A DNA stretch of 64,000 nt. It comes from Callorhinus ursinus. Lineage: Eukaryota > Chordata > Mammalia > Carnivora > Otariidae. The DNA is taken from NCBI RefSeq assembly GCF_003265705.1, contig NW_020312817.1, positions 50,195,589-50,259,588 of the forward strand, written 5' to 3'. Below are positions 48,424-59,861 of the stretch, in pieces. A model generated the notes under the pieces. The model had not been told where the DNA came from. It was given only the letters and a program-made list of their open reading frames with translations, and did no database searches. A program made the translations under genes and the position numbers. Each line of letters starts with the position of its first letter. Within the stretch, counting starts at the first letter, position 1.

Positions 48424-48651
48424 GCCCGCATCGGGCTCTTTGGTCAGCAGAGAGTCTGCTTCTCCCTCTCCCTCTGCCTGCCGCTCTGCCTAACTGTGCT
48501 CTCTCTCTGTCTCTCTGTCAAGTAAATAAATAAAATCTTTTAAAAAAATAAAAAATAAAAACATACAGCTGTTATCAACAGAGTTTAAAGAACTAAGCCG
48601 AGATGACTTTAATGGGAAATATTTGCTTAAAAAAAAGTCATTTAGTTTTAG
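48424..48651 (+). mobile_element. 5'-truncated SINEC plus about 95 bp of non-SINE sequence, in a 17-bp direct repeat
   Basis: agtgtttctatacacta occurs at 48407-48423 and 48652-48668. Between them lie a SINE 3' part (cgcatcgggctctttggtca ... AAATAAATAAAATC) and then unrelated sequence ending ttttagttttag. Confidence 0.8.
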
Positions 48652-50505
48652 AGTGTTTCTATACACTAATGACAAGATATCTGAAAAAAAAAATTAGAAA
48701 ACAATGCAAATTTACACTAGTATCAAAAGCAATAAAACACCTAGGAACAAATTTAATCAAGGACATGAAAGATTTATACCCTGACAACTACAAGACTTTG
48801 ATGACAGAAACTGAGGAAGACACAAAAAAATGGAAAGATGTCCTATGTTCACCAGAAGAATTAATATTGTTAAAAAGTCCACATTACCCAAAGCCACCTA
48901 CAGAGTCAATGCAATCCCCATCAACACTCGCTGGCATTTTTCACACAAAGAGAAAAAAAATTCTTAAATTTGTATGGAGCCATAAAAGACCCCAAACAGG
49001 CAAAGAAATTCTGAGTAAGAACAAACTGGAGGCATCACACTTCCAGATTTTAAACTACACTACAAAGTTACAGTGATCAGAAGAGCATGGTACTAGCATT
49101 AAAATAGAAACAGACAAATGAACCGAATAGAGAGCACAGAAATATTTCCCTGCACATACAGTCAACTAATATTTGACAAGGGATCCAAGAATACTCAATG
49201 AGGAAAAGATAGCCTCTTTAATAAATGGTCCTGTAAAAACTGAATAACCAAGTGCAGAAAAACGAAATTGGACCCCTATTTTATACCATTCACAAAAGTT
49301 AACTTGAAATGGGTTGAGTTAAACATAAAACCTGAAAATTCCTAGAGAAAAACATATGGGAAAAACTCCTTGACACTGATCTTGGCAATGACTTTTTTTA
49401 ATGTGACACCAAAGGCACAAGCAACAAAAATAAAACTCAATAGATGGGACTGTATCAACCAAAAATCTTCTGTACATCAAAAGAGACAATCAACAAAATA
49501 AAAAGGCAATCTACAGAATGGGAGAAAATATTTGCAAACCACGGATCTGATAAGGGATTAATATCCAAAATATATAAAGAACTCTTAGAACTCAGTAACA
49601 AAGAACAAACAAGCTGACATCCCCAAAATGAATCCAATTAAACAATGGGCTGAAGACATGAACAGACATTTTTCCAAAGACCACCTATGGATGGCCAACA
49701 GACACATGAAAAGATGCTCAACGTCACTGATTATCAGGGAAATGCAAGCCAAAACTACAATGAGAGATCACCTCACACCTGTCAGAATGGCTAAAGTGAA
49801 CAACACAAGAAACAACAGATGTTGTTGAGGATGTGGAGAAAGGGGAACCCTCTTACACTGTTGGCGAGAATGCAAACTGGTGCAGCCACTGTGGAAAATC
49901 ATACGAAGGTTCCTCAAAAAGTGAAAAATAGAACTACCCTACCATCCAGCAATTGTATTACTGGGTATTTATCCCCCAAAATAAAAACACTAAGTCGAAG
50001 GGATACACACACCCTGATGTTTATAGCAGCATTATCTACAATAGCCAAATTAGGGAAACAGCCCAATTGTCCAACAACTGATGAATGGATAAAGAACATG
50101 TGGTACACATACACACAATAGAATATTACTCAGCCATAAAAAGAATGAAATCTTGACATTTGCAACAACATGGATGGAACTAGAGAGTATTATACATAAG
50201 TTAGTCATAGAAAGACAAATACCAGTTGATCTCACTCATATGTGGAATTTAAGAAACAAAACAAATGAGCAAAGGGGGAAAAAAAGAGACGGAAACCAAG
50301 AAACAGACTTTTAACTATAGAGAACTGATGGTTGCCAGGTGGGTGGAGGTAATGGGTTGGGTAGGTTAGGGAAATTGGGAAGTGCACTTGTTGTGATGAG
50401 CACCAGGTGTTGTACGGAGGTGCTGAATCACTATTTTGTGTAACTGAAACTGATATCGCACTGTATGTAAACTAACTGGAATTCAAATAAAAACTTAAAA
50501 AATAA

Positions 50506-51780
50506 AACTGGGCAGAGGAATTGAACAGACTTTTTTCCAAAGAAGACATACAAATGGCCAACGGGTACATGAAAAGGTGCTCAACATCACTAATCATCAA
50601 GGAAATGCAAACTTCTAGCTCACTAATCATCAGGGAAATGAAATCCATGAGATATATCACCTGACACCTGTTAGCATGGCCATTATCAGAAAGAGATAGA
50701 GGCGCCTGGGTGGCTCAGTCGGTTAAGCGTCTGCCTTCACCTCAGGTCCTGATCCTGGAGTCCTGGAATTGAGCCCCGCATAGGGCTCCCTGCTTCATGG
50801 GGAGTCTGCTTCTCCCTTTCCCTCTGCCCCTCCCCACAGCTTGTGCTCTCTCAAATAAATAAATAAAATCTTAAAAAAAAAAAAAGACAAGAAATAAATG
50901 TTGGTGAGGATACAGAGTGAAGGTAACCCTTGTGCACTACTGGTTGATGGAAATGTAATTGATACAGCCACTATAGAAAACACTATGGAGAGTCTTCAAA
51001 AACTTAAAAACAGAACTACCATACGAGCCAGCAATTACACTTCTGGGTATATATTCAAAGGAAATGAAAACAGAATACTGAAGAGAGAGCTACACTCCCA
51101 TGTCATTATTCATAATAGCCAAGATATGGAAACAACCTAAGTGTCCATCAATATATGAAGGGATAAAGAAGTGATATTTATACATATCTATATCTATATA
51201 ATATTATCCATTCATATATACATGTATATCATTATATAATATATATTATCCATTCATATATATATACATATATATATATATAATATTATTCAGCCATTAG
51301 AAAGAAGGAAATCCTGTCATTTGAAACACACATAGATGGACCTTAAGGGCATTATGCTAAATGAAAAAAGTCAGACAGAGAAAGACAAAAACTGTATGAT
51401 ACATATGTGGAATCTAAAACAGCCAAACTCATGGAAACAGAGAGTAGAAGGGTAGTTATCAAAGACTGGAGGGTGAGAGAAATGGGGAGACCGTGGTCAA
51501 AGGGTACAGACTTCCAACCAGAAGATGAAGATGTTCTGGGGATCTATGCACAGCATTGTAATGACAGCTAACAATAATACCATACACTTGAAAGTTGTTA
51601 AAAGAGAAGATCTTAAATGCTCTCACCACAAAAAGTAAAGGCAATTATGTGACAGGGCAGAGGTATTAGTTAATGCTATAGTGGTAATTATTTTGCAATA
51701 TATAAGTCTATCAAATCAACACACTACAAACCTTAATAAACTTATACAATGTTTTATGTCAATTATATCTCAAAAAAGCT
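50506..51780 (+). mobile_element. old L1 ORF2 3' end and 3' UTR, sense, with SINE
   Basis: aacttttttccaaagaaga-like ORF2 text, then tacacttctgggtatatatt and the 3' UTR (gacttccaaccagaagatga). A TA-rich expansion lies at 51175-51290. Confidence 0.8.
50700..50888 (+). mobile_element. SINEC, plus strand
   Basis: aggcgcctgggtggctcagt head, AAATAAATAAATAAAATC tail; interrupts the L1. Confidence 0.94.
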
Positions 51781-51860
51781 AAAAAAAAATCCTTTTTTCA
51801 AGAAAGAAAAAAGAAAGGAAAGGAAAGGTAAAAATAGGAAGGGAGGGAGGGGGGAGGGAG
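51781..51860. repeat. purine-rich (A/G) low-complexity tract
   Basis: Near-continuous A/G run (aagaaagga, gggagggagg) at the end of the preceding L1. Confidence 0.85.
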
Positions 51861-51989
51861 GAAGGGAAACAGAAAACAAGGGTTCTTGGGAGAAATGGTT
51901 GATGGGGGCAGCAGAGTGGGCTAGTGCAGGGTACAGGAGCCAACATGAAAGTGTTCTCAATAGCTAAAACTGGAATAATTTGAGTAGTA

Positions 51990-52740
51990 TTAGATTATAA
52001 TCCAAAGAATGAAATAAATGCCTCTGAATCCATACTGATGTACATGAATAAAGGAATAAATAAATGGGGAAGGAACAACAGCTCTTGCTTACAGAAAAAT
52101 TCCACTTAACAGGAATGAAGAAATATAAAAATTCCATTAGAATACTAGAGTAATAATTGCTACAGGCAAGATCCAGTGATGGATGCTAAAATAAGTGATC
52201 AAAGTTTAAGCAGAAACAGGATGTTTACATAGTCTACCAGTTTCTCCCTCAAATATCTAGTATTTACAAAGGAAAAACAGTAACTGTACCGTGGAGAATC
52301 TTGGTAGACACCACTGTAGTCAAGTGATCAAGGTTAACATCACCAGTAATGCATATCAACTTAATGTGCTCCCTAATGAGATGCACTGAAAATGCATAAC
52401 CTCAATATACTCCTGAGACATAAGGGAAAACTAAATAAAAACTTTCTCCAAAACAACTAATCATTTCTCTTCAAAGTGTCGATACCATAAAAAACAAGAG
52501 AGCCACAGATTGGAGGAAATAAAGTAGACATGACAACTAAAACACAAGGTAGAATCGTGGTGGGGTCTTGGAATGGATCTGGAGCAAAAAAAGTTCAATT
52601 GTGGAAAAATCAGGTGAAATCCAATACAAATCAGTCTATATTTTAGTTATAATTTTATATGAAGGATAATTTCTTAGTTTTGGTAAATGTGTTATGGTAA
52701 GATGTAAACATAAAGGATTCTTTGGTAAAGGACATATTGG
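51990..52740 (+). mobile_element. old L1 3' UTR-like fragment
   Basis: Contains agtgtcgataccataaaaaa, acatgacaactaaaacacaa and gggtcttggaatggatctgg; related to 33750-34110 and 36360-36960. Confidence 0.6.
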
Positions 52741-52858
52741 TAACCTCTAAGATATTCTCCAATGATCTCTGATTCCTGGTATTCACGCCCTTGTGTGACC
52801 CCTAAGTCTTGAGGAAATAGTGATTCATTTCTACTGAAGAGAAAGTGGCAGAAGTGGT

Positions 52859-53009
52859 GAGAGAGAGAGCACGAGAGGGCGGAGGGTCAGAGGAAGAAGC
52901 AGACTCCCTGCTGAGCGGGGAGCCCAAAGCAGGGCTCGATCCTGAGACTCTGGGATCGTGACCCAAGCCGAAGGCAGATGCTTAACCGACTGAGTCACCC
53001 AGGCACTCC
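52859..53009 (-). mobile_element. SINEC, minus strand, lacking most of its A-tail
   Basis: Head gagtcacccaggcactcc at right; left end stops in the GA tract. Confidence 0.88.
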
Positions 53010-53017
53010 GTGAATTA

Positions 53018-53420
53018 CTATGGACTCTGGAGTCAAACAAACCTAGATTCAAATGCCACCTCTTTTTTTTATTTTTTTATTTTTTAAAGATTTTATTTAT
53101 TTGACAGAGAGAGACACAGCGAGAGAAACAAGCAGGGGAAATGGGAGAGGGAGAAGCAGGCTTCCCGCTGGGCAGGGAACCCGATGTGGGGCTCGATCCC
53201 AGGACCCTGAGATCATGACCTGAGCCGAAGGCAGATGCTTAACCTTAACAACTGAGCCACCCAGGCGCCCCTCAAATGCCACCTCTTATCACTTAATAAT
53301 AGCCATGTGATGTTGGGCAAAACATCTAATTTCTCTAAGTATTAGGATTTTAAAATCCTGATGATTATACTAAGTATAAAATGGTATCTGCATCTACTGT
53401 AACAGATGGCATTTAGTACA
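53018..53420 (+). mobile_element. MIR element split by a SINE
   Basis: ggactctggagtcaaacaaa ... caaatgccacctctt, interrupted, then agccatgtgatgttgggcaa. This is the MIR core order. Confidence 0.85.
53065..53271 (-). mobile_element. SINEC, minus strand, 16-bp target duplication
   Basis: tcaaatgccacctctt at 53049-53064 and 53272-53287; inserted into the MIR. Confidence 0.96.
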
Positions 53421-53559
53421 TTCTAGACAAATGGCATTATTAGTTCATATTTATAGTCATCTATTATTTTCTTCTCATTCAAGGAATTCAACTCTAATTC
53501 AGTATTATAATACTGAAAGCAGAGACTGACCCTATGTTTTAGGCCCAATCCAATTCTCA

Positions 53560-53710
53560 ATCACTCAGTTTTAGAGCTATAAGGGACCTTGCAGCTTTTC
53601 AAGCCTTTCCTCCCACCATCATCCACATAGGAGTACCAAAGATATTAAATGACTTGTCCAGGAGGATAGCTGACTGAGGAGCTGAAAGCAGGGCTCAAGA
53701 TTCAGGGAGA
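53560..53710 (+). mobile_element. MIR-like fragment
   Basis: taaatgacttgtccaggagg and gctgaaagcagggctcaaga follow the MIR consensus order. Confidence 0.6.
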
Positions 53711-53793
53711 CACTACCATGCAGTGAATGAGCTCTTGCTTTAAACAGATTGCACGAGAACGCCCATTCTCTTGCTTACAAACAGCATTATGTG

Positions 53794-53997
53794 TGGGGGC
53801 ACCTGGGTGGCTTGGTTGAGCATTTGACTCTTGGTTTCAGCTCAGGACATGATCTCAGGGTTGTGAGATTGAGCCCGTCAGGCTCTGCGTTCAGCAGGAA
53901 GCCTGCTTGAGATTCTCTCTCCCTCTCCCTCTGCCCCCCACACCCTCAATAAAAGAAATAAATCTTAAAAAAAAAAAAACAAAAACAAAAGCAAAAG
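53794..53997 (+). mobile_element. SINEC with 11-bp target duplication
   Basis: agcattatgtg at 53783-53793 and 53998-54008. Confidence 0.95.
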
Positions 53998-54029
53998 AGC
54001 ATTATGTGAGACGATGCTGTCTGCTGACA

Positions 54030-54180
54030 AAACAGCAGTATCAGCGTCTCGGTTTCCCAGAGGGTAAATAAGGATATCACGACATGGCTCCTAGGGTTAT
54101 CATAAGCCTTAAATGAGATAACGTATGTAAGCCCCTCACTGCCATAACTACCACGTGTGGATGCTGAATAAACATTTTTT
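54030..54180 (+). mobile_element. MIR-like fragment
   Basis: cgtctcggtttcccagaggg, gggttatcataagccttaaa, tggatgctgaataaac: 3' half of a MIR. Confidence 0.8.
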
Positions 54181-54953
54181 TCCCTTCCTTCTTTCCAAGC
54201 CCAGGGCTCTTCGCTACCATATGCTACCTTCTCAACTATAAGGTGGTACGTGAAACACACGGTAATTCTGTTTTAGCTGTATTTTAAAGGATTCAAAATA
54301 TAAAACTGAATTAATGATAGTCTTAAAATTAGGCTGAATAGTATAAACCTAATGCATTTAGTCCTCACCTGGGTTTCCTTTCCTATAATACACTGCAAAA
54401 TGGGGCACCGCAGCAGAGAGCACATTATACTGACGTGCATTACCAGGGAGGTTAGCCTTGATAACCTGGCTAAAGTCATGTCTGTCAGGATTCTCTGCTG
54501 GAAAGTTACCTTTTTTTCATTGTAAATACTAAATATTTGAGAAGAATCATGAAATGGAAACTAAGAGAGAAGGGAGAGAGAGAGAATATGACCAAACAAG
54601 AGAGTGAGCACGTGCACACAACCCAAATCCTGGTCTTCAGTGTATTTCTAATACAATAAACAATTAGTAAATTGCACCATGGGATGATCAAAGACTCTTC
54701 CCAAAGTAATTCGATGTTTTGAAATACTCGGTGCCAAGTCTTGTCAAAAGCCCTCTGAAATTATAAATACATTACTTTCAGATGTTCTCTCTTAGGCATT
54801 TATGCCTTGAAAGACTTCTAGAAGACTAGTCAGATACAACCTCCCCGAAGAGAAATCGTACTGCCTTTCCCCCAAGACCTCACATTTGCTTAAGTATTTA
54901 AAACCTTTTATCACAAATTCCATCAGCTTGCTTGTCATCACATTGAGACTCAC
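54181..54953. other. intron 10 next to exon 10, no recognised element
   Basis: Nothing recognised beyond the exon 10 donor at its right end. Confidence 0.55.
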
Positions 54954-56797
54954 CGATCTGCAGATACCGGAGTCCCTTCTGGACTGGAATAGCCTTCCAA
55001 ATCTGAAATGTTCACTTGTGTTTGCCTTGAGGTTACTATCTGGCTATTCTGAAAAAGTATGGTTTTCAAGTCCTGAGAAATAGTATTACTATCTGGAAGA
55101 GGAGACTGTACAACTTGGAAGTCCGATGAAGATTTAGGTCCTAGAAAACCTAAAGATTCTTGATTCTGTGCTACAGGTTTACCGGTCAATAACTGGGAGG
55201 TTGGTTCCAATGATCTTGAAGATATAGTTTGTAGGTCAGAGTTAAACTCACTATTCATCCTTGTTTTAGAAGCAGGATCCAATGAGTGAAATCTTTCATC
55301 TAAGGTTCCACTATCCAACTTGGAAGGAGTCTTGGGATAAAGAGTTATACGAACACAAGAAAGTGCTTTTCTATTTGAGGGTGGAGTAGATGCAGATGTT
55401 ACTAATGTACACTGATTTGGGGCTGAGTGGGAGACCATGTTATCGAACTTGGCTTCAACATTTATCATATTGGAAATGTATGATTTAAACTTATGTTGGT
55501 TATTCTTTTCTACTATATAATCCTGACCTGGAGGAAGAGGGGAATGGTATTTTCCCATGTGATCTACATCTGGGGCTTTGCTTTGTTCAAAGAGCTGACG
55601 TTGTTCAAGAAAAATGGAAGAAGGAAGGTCTGAAGCTATATAATCCTGACCTTGAGGAAAGGGAGAGTGGTTTTCTCTCATCTGATGATCTAAATGTGGG
55701 GCTTTGCTTTGTTCAAAGAGTTCTCGTTTTTCAAGAAAAATGCGACAAGGAAGGTTTGGAGCTACGTAATCCTGATGTTGAGGAGGGGAAGAATGGTATT
55801 TTCTCACATGGTGATCTGCATGTGAGGCTTTGCTTGGTTCAAAGAGCTCTCGTTGTTTAAGAATAATGTGCGAAGCAAGATCTGGAGTTATAGTTACATT
55901 CTTCTCTTTTACTCCTACTGTGGAACTTGGTCTGCTCATGTTAATGAAGGTATGGTTATCAGAAAAATGAACTTCCTTGGCATTGCTACACTTTGCACTG
56001 GTACTGGGCTCAGAATCACTGCCTTTAAAATCTGATCTTTCTAAGAGTTTTTCTTCTTGCTGAGAATGTTCAACAGATAATTTTTGGCTTTGCCTACTAC
56101 TTTCTGCTAAAATAGTCACAGCTTTATCTGGTGAATGACTAACAATTTTAAATGATGAAGGGGAAGAGGTTCTCTGTTCTAGATCTCTGGGAGGATTTTG
56201 CTCTTCAGTGAAATGAGAATTAAATACCCCCACAGATGCTCCAGTACACTGGCTACCTTCAGTAACACCAACCTTAAGAACAGAGGAATCTGAAAAGCAT
56301 TTAGAATGTCGGTGAGATGAAAAAGTGATGGAAGTAGTAAACTTTTTCATGGGTTCTGGGGGCAGCATTTGTGATGAAGAATGACAATCCATTTCTTCAT
56401 TTGGCAGACAAGCAGGTTCTACTAATTCTGACAGCCAAGGGTCTATCTTTTCATGGAATGGCATTCGAAGACCCTGGCTAATTCTGAAGTCATCAGTTGT
56501 AAAGTTTTGAAATGGGGAATGACTTCGTAACTGCAAGGAATTCCAAACTTTGAAATGGGGGTTACTCTGGTCTAGTGATTTGGAAAGGTTGATGTGTCTG
56601 GTTCTCCATGATGATGGACTCCGTTGTCCTCTGATCATTTCTGAGGGGTCAGCAGATCTGAAAACACAAGGGTGACTATCCAATTGTGGTTGTTCAGCAG
56701 TTAGGGTCCTGAAACATCCTTTTTCATGGCTCTCAATAATAATGTGACTACATACAGCTTCTGGCTTGTATCCTATTCCCCGTGGACTCTGTAAACC
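54954..56797 (-). CDS. ALMS1: ALMS1 large internal exon (human exon 10 equivalent)
   Basis: Coding exon of ALMS1, a very large centrosome/basal-body protein needed for primary cilium maintenance. It is open for 614 codons plus 2 nt. It starts after an acceptor whose AG falls within an in-frame TAG (56800-56798), so translation cannot extend upstream and there is no local start codon. The donor GTGAGT follows at 54953-54948 and splits an Arg codon (CG|A). The product is Ser/Gln/Pro-rich, low-complexity and without membrane segments. Recognisable ALMS1 stretches include FKVWNSLQLRSHSPFQNF, PMKKFTTSITFSSHRHSKC and ESLGFLGPKSSSDFQVVQ. Three tandem 42-residue repeats lie at 55517-55891. There are no stops or frameshifts, so the exon looks functional. 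The match to ALMS1 is from remembered human protein; exon numbering is inferred from size order. Confidence 0.97.
55517..55891 (-). repeat. three tandem 42-aa repeats inside ALMS1 exon 10
   Basis: Within the exon, residues of the form (I/V)xPxLxxxIxLxxRxLFEqSKAxxxDHxxrxxHSpxPqxQDY are repeated three times: 55766-55891 (42 aa), 55640-55765 (42 aa) and 55517-55639 (41 aa, one residue deleted). Conserved cores are LFE.SKA, DH, HS and GQDY. At DNA level the same blocks recur (ataatcctgac and caaagag in plus-strand reading). They are separate from the long 47-residue repeat array known from ALMS1 exon 8. Function unknown. Confidence 0.93.
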
Positions 56798-57059
56798 CTA
56801 GAAGACATAAACAAGTTCTTACTTGTAGTCCAAATAATTATATAAAAACCAGTTTTATAATCCAGGCTAAGAATTGACCACAAAGGTCCTGTTGATCTTT
56901 TACAATAAAACAGATAAGAACATAACAAAAAGGACAGGTAATTATAGGATAAAATGGGTCATGATAACTAAGACCACACAGTTAATTTCTTCTAAAAATG
57001 TTTCACTAAACAAACAAAAGTAAAGACTACTTTGGTCCCCCAGTATTCTCACTTTTTTT
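56798..57059. other. intron 9, acceptor side
   Basis: Contains the exon 10 acceptor; no repeat recognised. Confidence 0.6.
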
Positions 57060-57500
57060 CTTTTAGTAACAGAGGTCCCTTACTCTAACCTTTGCTGGTC
57101 ACATGGCCACAAAGCTGGAGACCTTTCTAGGTTCCTTTGTACCTAGGTGTGACCATATGACTAGGTTTAGGCCAATGGGTTATGAGCAAAAGCAGTAAGT
57201 ATAAGTTCTGCTTCATGTCCTTAGAAAATCAAATTCTTGGCCTCCATGTTCCCCTACTACCACCATCACTACCATCACCATTATCTTGCCAGCTGAAAAT
57301 GGTAATATCTAGAACAATCTCAGAAGCCATGTGTAATAATGGCTTAGCTGCCAAGCCTGCTTGGGTCTTTGGATAACTTCAAGGCAAAGAGCTCCCTTTC
57401 CTGCCTTAGACTACAATAAAAAAGAAAAAGAAAATTCTACCATATTTGAGCCATTGTATTTTGGGGTCTCTTTGTTATAGAAGCTTGGCCTATATCCTAA
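57060..57500 (+). repeat. old interspersed repeat, relative of 8340-8730
   Basis: gtgaccatatgactaggttt ... gccaatgggttatgagc ... ttatagaagcttggcctata. Family not assigned. Confidence 0.5.
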
Positions 57501-58349
57501 TATTTTACCAATAATTGTGATGAAGAATGACAGAAAGGAATATTCCAAAGAATAGGAAAAAGAATGAGTACTTCTTCCTGGGGTAATGGATCAGAACCTA
57601 AAGCTACCATAAATATAAAACTTTTCTGAGATTTCTGTTTTACCTATTTGATGATAACAGCCACATTTGATTTCAAATAAAAATACCTAAAATTATGCTA
57701 TCACTTCTGATAGTAGTTGTGTAGGAGTAGTTGTACTTTCTCCTATCTGTCTGATAAGTATAACTAAAAGTCCTAGACATTATAAATAAAACAAACATAA
57801 GAATTATCTGAAAGATCTAGAGAAGGCAGGCTGGCTAGGGATTTTGGGACCTGAGGAATGATATGGTAGTGAAATCCCTGGGTTTTCTTTTTACCTCATA
57901 TATTCCAGATTTGGGAGCTAAAGAAGCCAGCAACACAGGAAAAAGGGCATAGACAAAGGCTCTAATAAAAACCCACTCTCATTAGCTAAAAAAAAAAAAA
58001 AAAAACCCAGTAAAAGTGAAGTCTAGCAAGACAGAAAACTTTTAGACCATAACTGCTCTATTCCAGCCAAACACCACAGGAAAAAAAAAAAAACTGCTTT
58101 TCTCATATCAGCAAAGGCTAAATGAGGAGCCTAAACCTCTATCCTTGCTAAATGATTACAAGACACCCCAACATCCAAGCCAAAGTATTAGAGATGGCCA
58201 AGTAGGGGCCCAGGACGTATTTTTGCCCTTGATGGCTGGTAAGGAGCTACCCCTTGCTGTGGTATCAGTGGAGACCACAGAGGGAAACTGGACTTTTCCA
58301 TTCAGCAGCAATGACGGGCCCCCCTCTCCCCCAGCTATAGGCTGGAAGA
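57501..58349. other. intron 9, no recognised element
   Basis: Two long A runs (57985-58003; 58080-58093). A 71-codon frame at 58145-58360 has no motif. Confidence 0.45.
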
Positions 58350-59860
58350 AAATTTTGTAAACCTCATATCCAATAAAAGACTTGTATCTAACATATATAA
58401 AGATATCCCAAACCTTAAGAGCTTAAAAAAAAAAAAAAGACAACCCAATTAGAAAAATGGGCAAAAAACCCAACATTTCACTGACTAGAATAGAGATGGG
58501 ACATAGGGGCATAATAACATGTTCAACACGATTAACATTAAGGAAATGAAAATTAAAACTACAACGATTGCTTCTGTACAAGAAAGGAAACAGTAGACAA
58601 AACCAAAAGACAACTGACAGAATAGAAGATATTTGCAAATGACATATCAGATAAAGGGCTAGTATCCAAAATCTATAAAGAACTTATCATGGGGCACCTG
58701 GGTGGCTCAGTCATTAAGCATCTGCCTTCGGCTCAGGTCATGATCCCAGGACCCTGGGATCAAGCCCCACATTGGGCTCCCTGCTCCGCGGGAAGCCTGC
58801 TTCTCGCTCTCCCACTCCCCCTGCTTGTGTTCCTTCTCTCGCTGTGTCTCCCTCTGCCAAATAAATAAATAAAATCTTTACCAAAAAAAAAAAAAAGAAC
58901 TTATCAAACTCAACACCTAAAGAACAAATAATCCAGTCAATACATGGGCAGAAGACATGAACAGACATTTTTCCAAAGAAGACATACAAATGGCCAACAG
59001 ATGCATGAAAAAGTGCTCAACATCACTCAGCATCAGGGAAATACAAATCAAAACCACAATGAGATACCACTTCACACCAGTCAGAATGGCTAAAATTAAC
59101 CACTCAGGAAATGACAGATGTTGGCAAGGATGCGGAGAAAGGGGAACACTCCTACACAGTTGGTGGGAATGCAAGCTGGTGGAGTCACTCTGGAAAACAG
59201 TATGGAGGTTCCTCAGAAAGTTGAAAAGAGAGCTACGCTACAACCCAGCAATTGCACTACTAGGGATTTACCCCAAAGAAACAAATGTATTGATCTGAAG
59301 GGGCATCTGCACCCCAATGTTTATAGCAGCAATGTCCACAATAGCCAAACTATGGAAAGAGTCCAGATGTCCATCGACAAATGAATGGATAAAGATGTGG
59401 CGCGCGCGCGCACACACACACCCAAATATTACTCAGCCATCAAAAAAATGAAATCTTGCCATTTGCAACAACATGGTAGAACTAGAGGGTATTATGCTAA
59501 GCGAAATAAGTCAGTAACAGAAAGACAATTATCATATGATCTCACTCATATGTGGAATTTAAGAAACAAAACAGAGTATCATAGAGAAAGAGAGGAAAAA
59601 ATAAAACAAGATGAAACCAGAGATGCAGACAAACTGTAAGAGACTCTTAATCATAGGAAACAAACTGAGGGTTGCTGGAGAGGGGTAGGGATGGAGGGAT
59701 GGGGTAACTGGCTGATGGACATTAAGGAGGGCACAGGATGTAATGAGCACTGGATATTATATAAGACTGATCAATCACTGACCTCTACCTCTGAAATCAG
59801 TAATACATTATATGTTAATTGAATTTAAATGTAAAATAAAAATAAATTTTAAAGAAAACT
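58350..59860 (+). mobile_element. L1 ORF2 3' end and 3' UTR, sense, two overlapping copies
   Basis: A short old L1 piece (58350-58555) is followed by a younger one to 59860. It includes the Cys-rich C-terminal motif (CWQGC ... HSWWEC, with the first C of the HC pair changed to S) and a 3' UTR with AATAAA tail. Interrupted by the SINE at 58690-58893. CG/CA alternating tract at 59399-59421. Confidence 0.85.
58690..58893 (+). mobile_element. young SINEC, bear/seal-type, 13-bp target duplication
   Basis: aaagaacttatca at 58677-58689 and 58894-58906. Confidence 0.96.
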
Positions 59861-59861
59861 A

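Larger units (their letters stand above)
46078..50505 (+). mobile_element. L1 with 5' inversion (twin priming), about 4.4 kb
   Basis: 46078-46780 is antisense ORF2 endonuclease region (its reverse reads KKWKTILHADGNQERAGVAV). From about 46790 the sense strand takes over at the adjoining ORF2 position (caacaatggacagatcttct) and runs through RT (KAFDKTQHSF at about 48070), the C-terminal region (49628-50121) and the 3' UTR to about 50505. SINEs at 47280-47485 and 48424-48555. All frames broken. Confidence 0.85.

Noticed and set aside
54950..56683. 577-codon frame read as a stand-alone protein starting at 56683
   Set aside because: The first codon is TTG, the frame is open further upstream to a splice acceptor at 56798, and it ends just past a GTGAGT donor. 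It is an internal exon of ALMS1.
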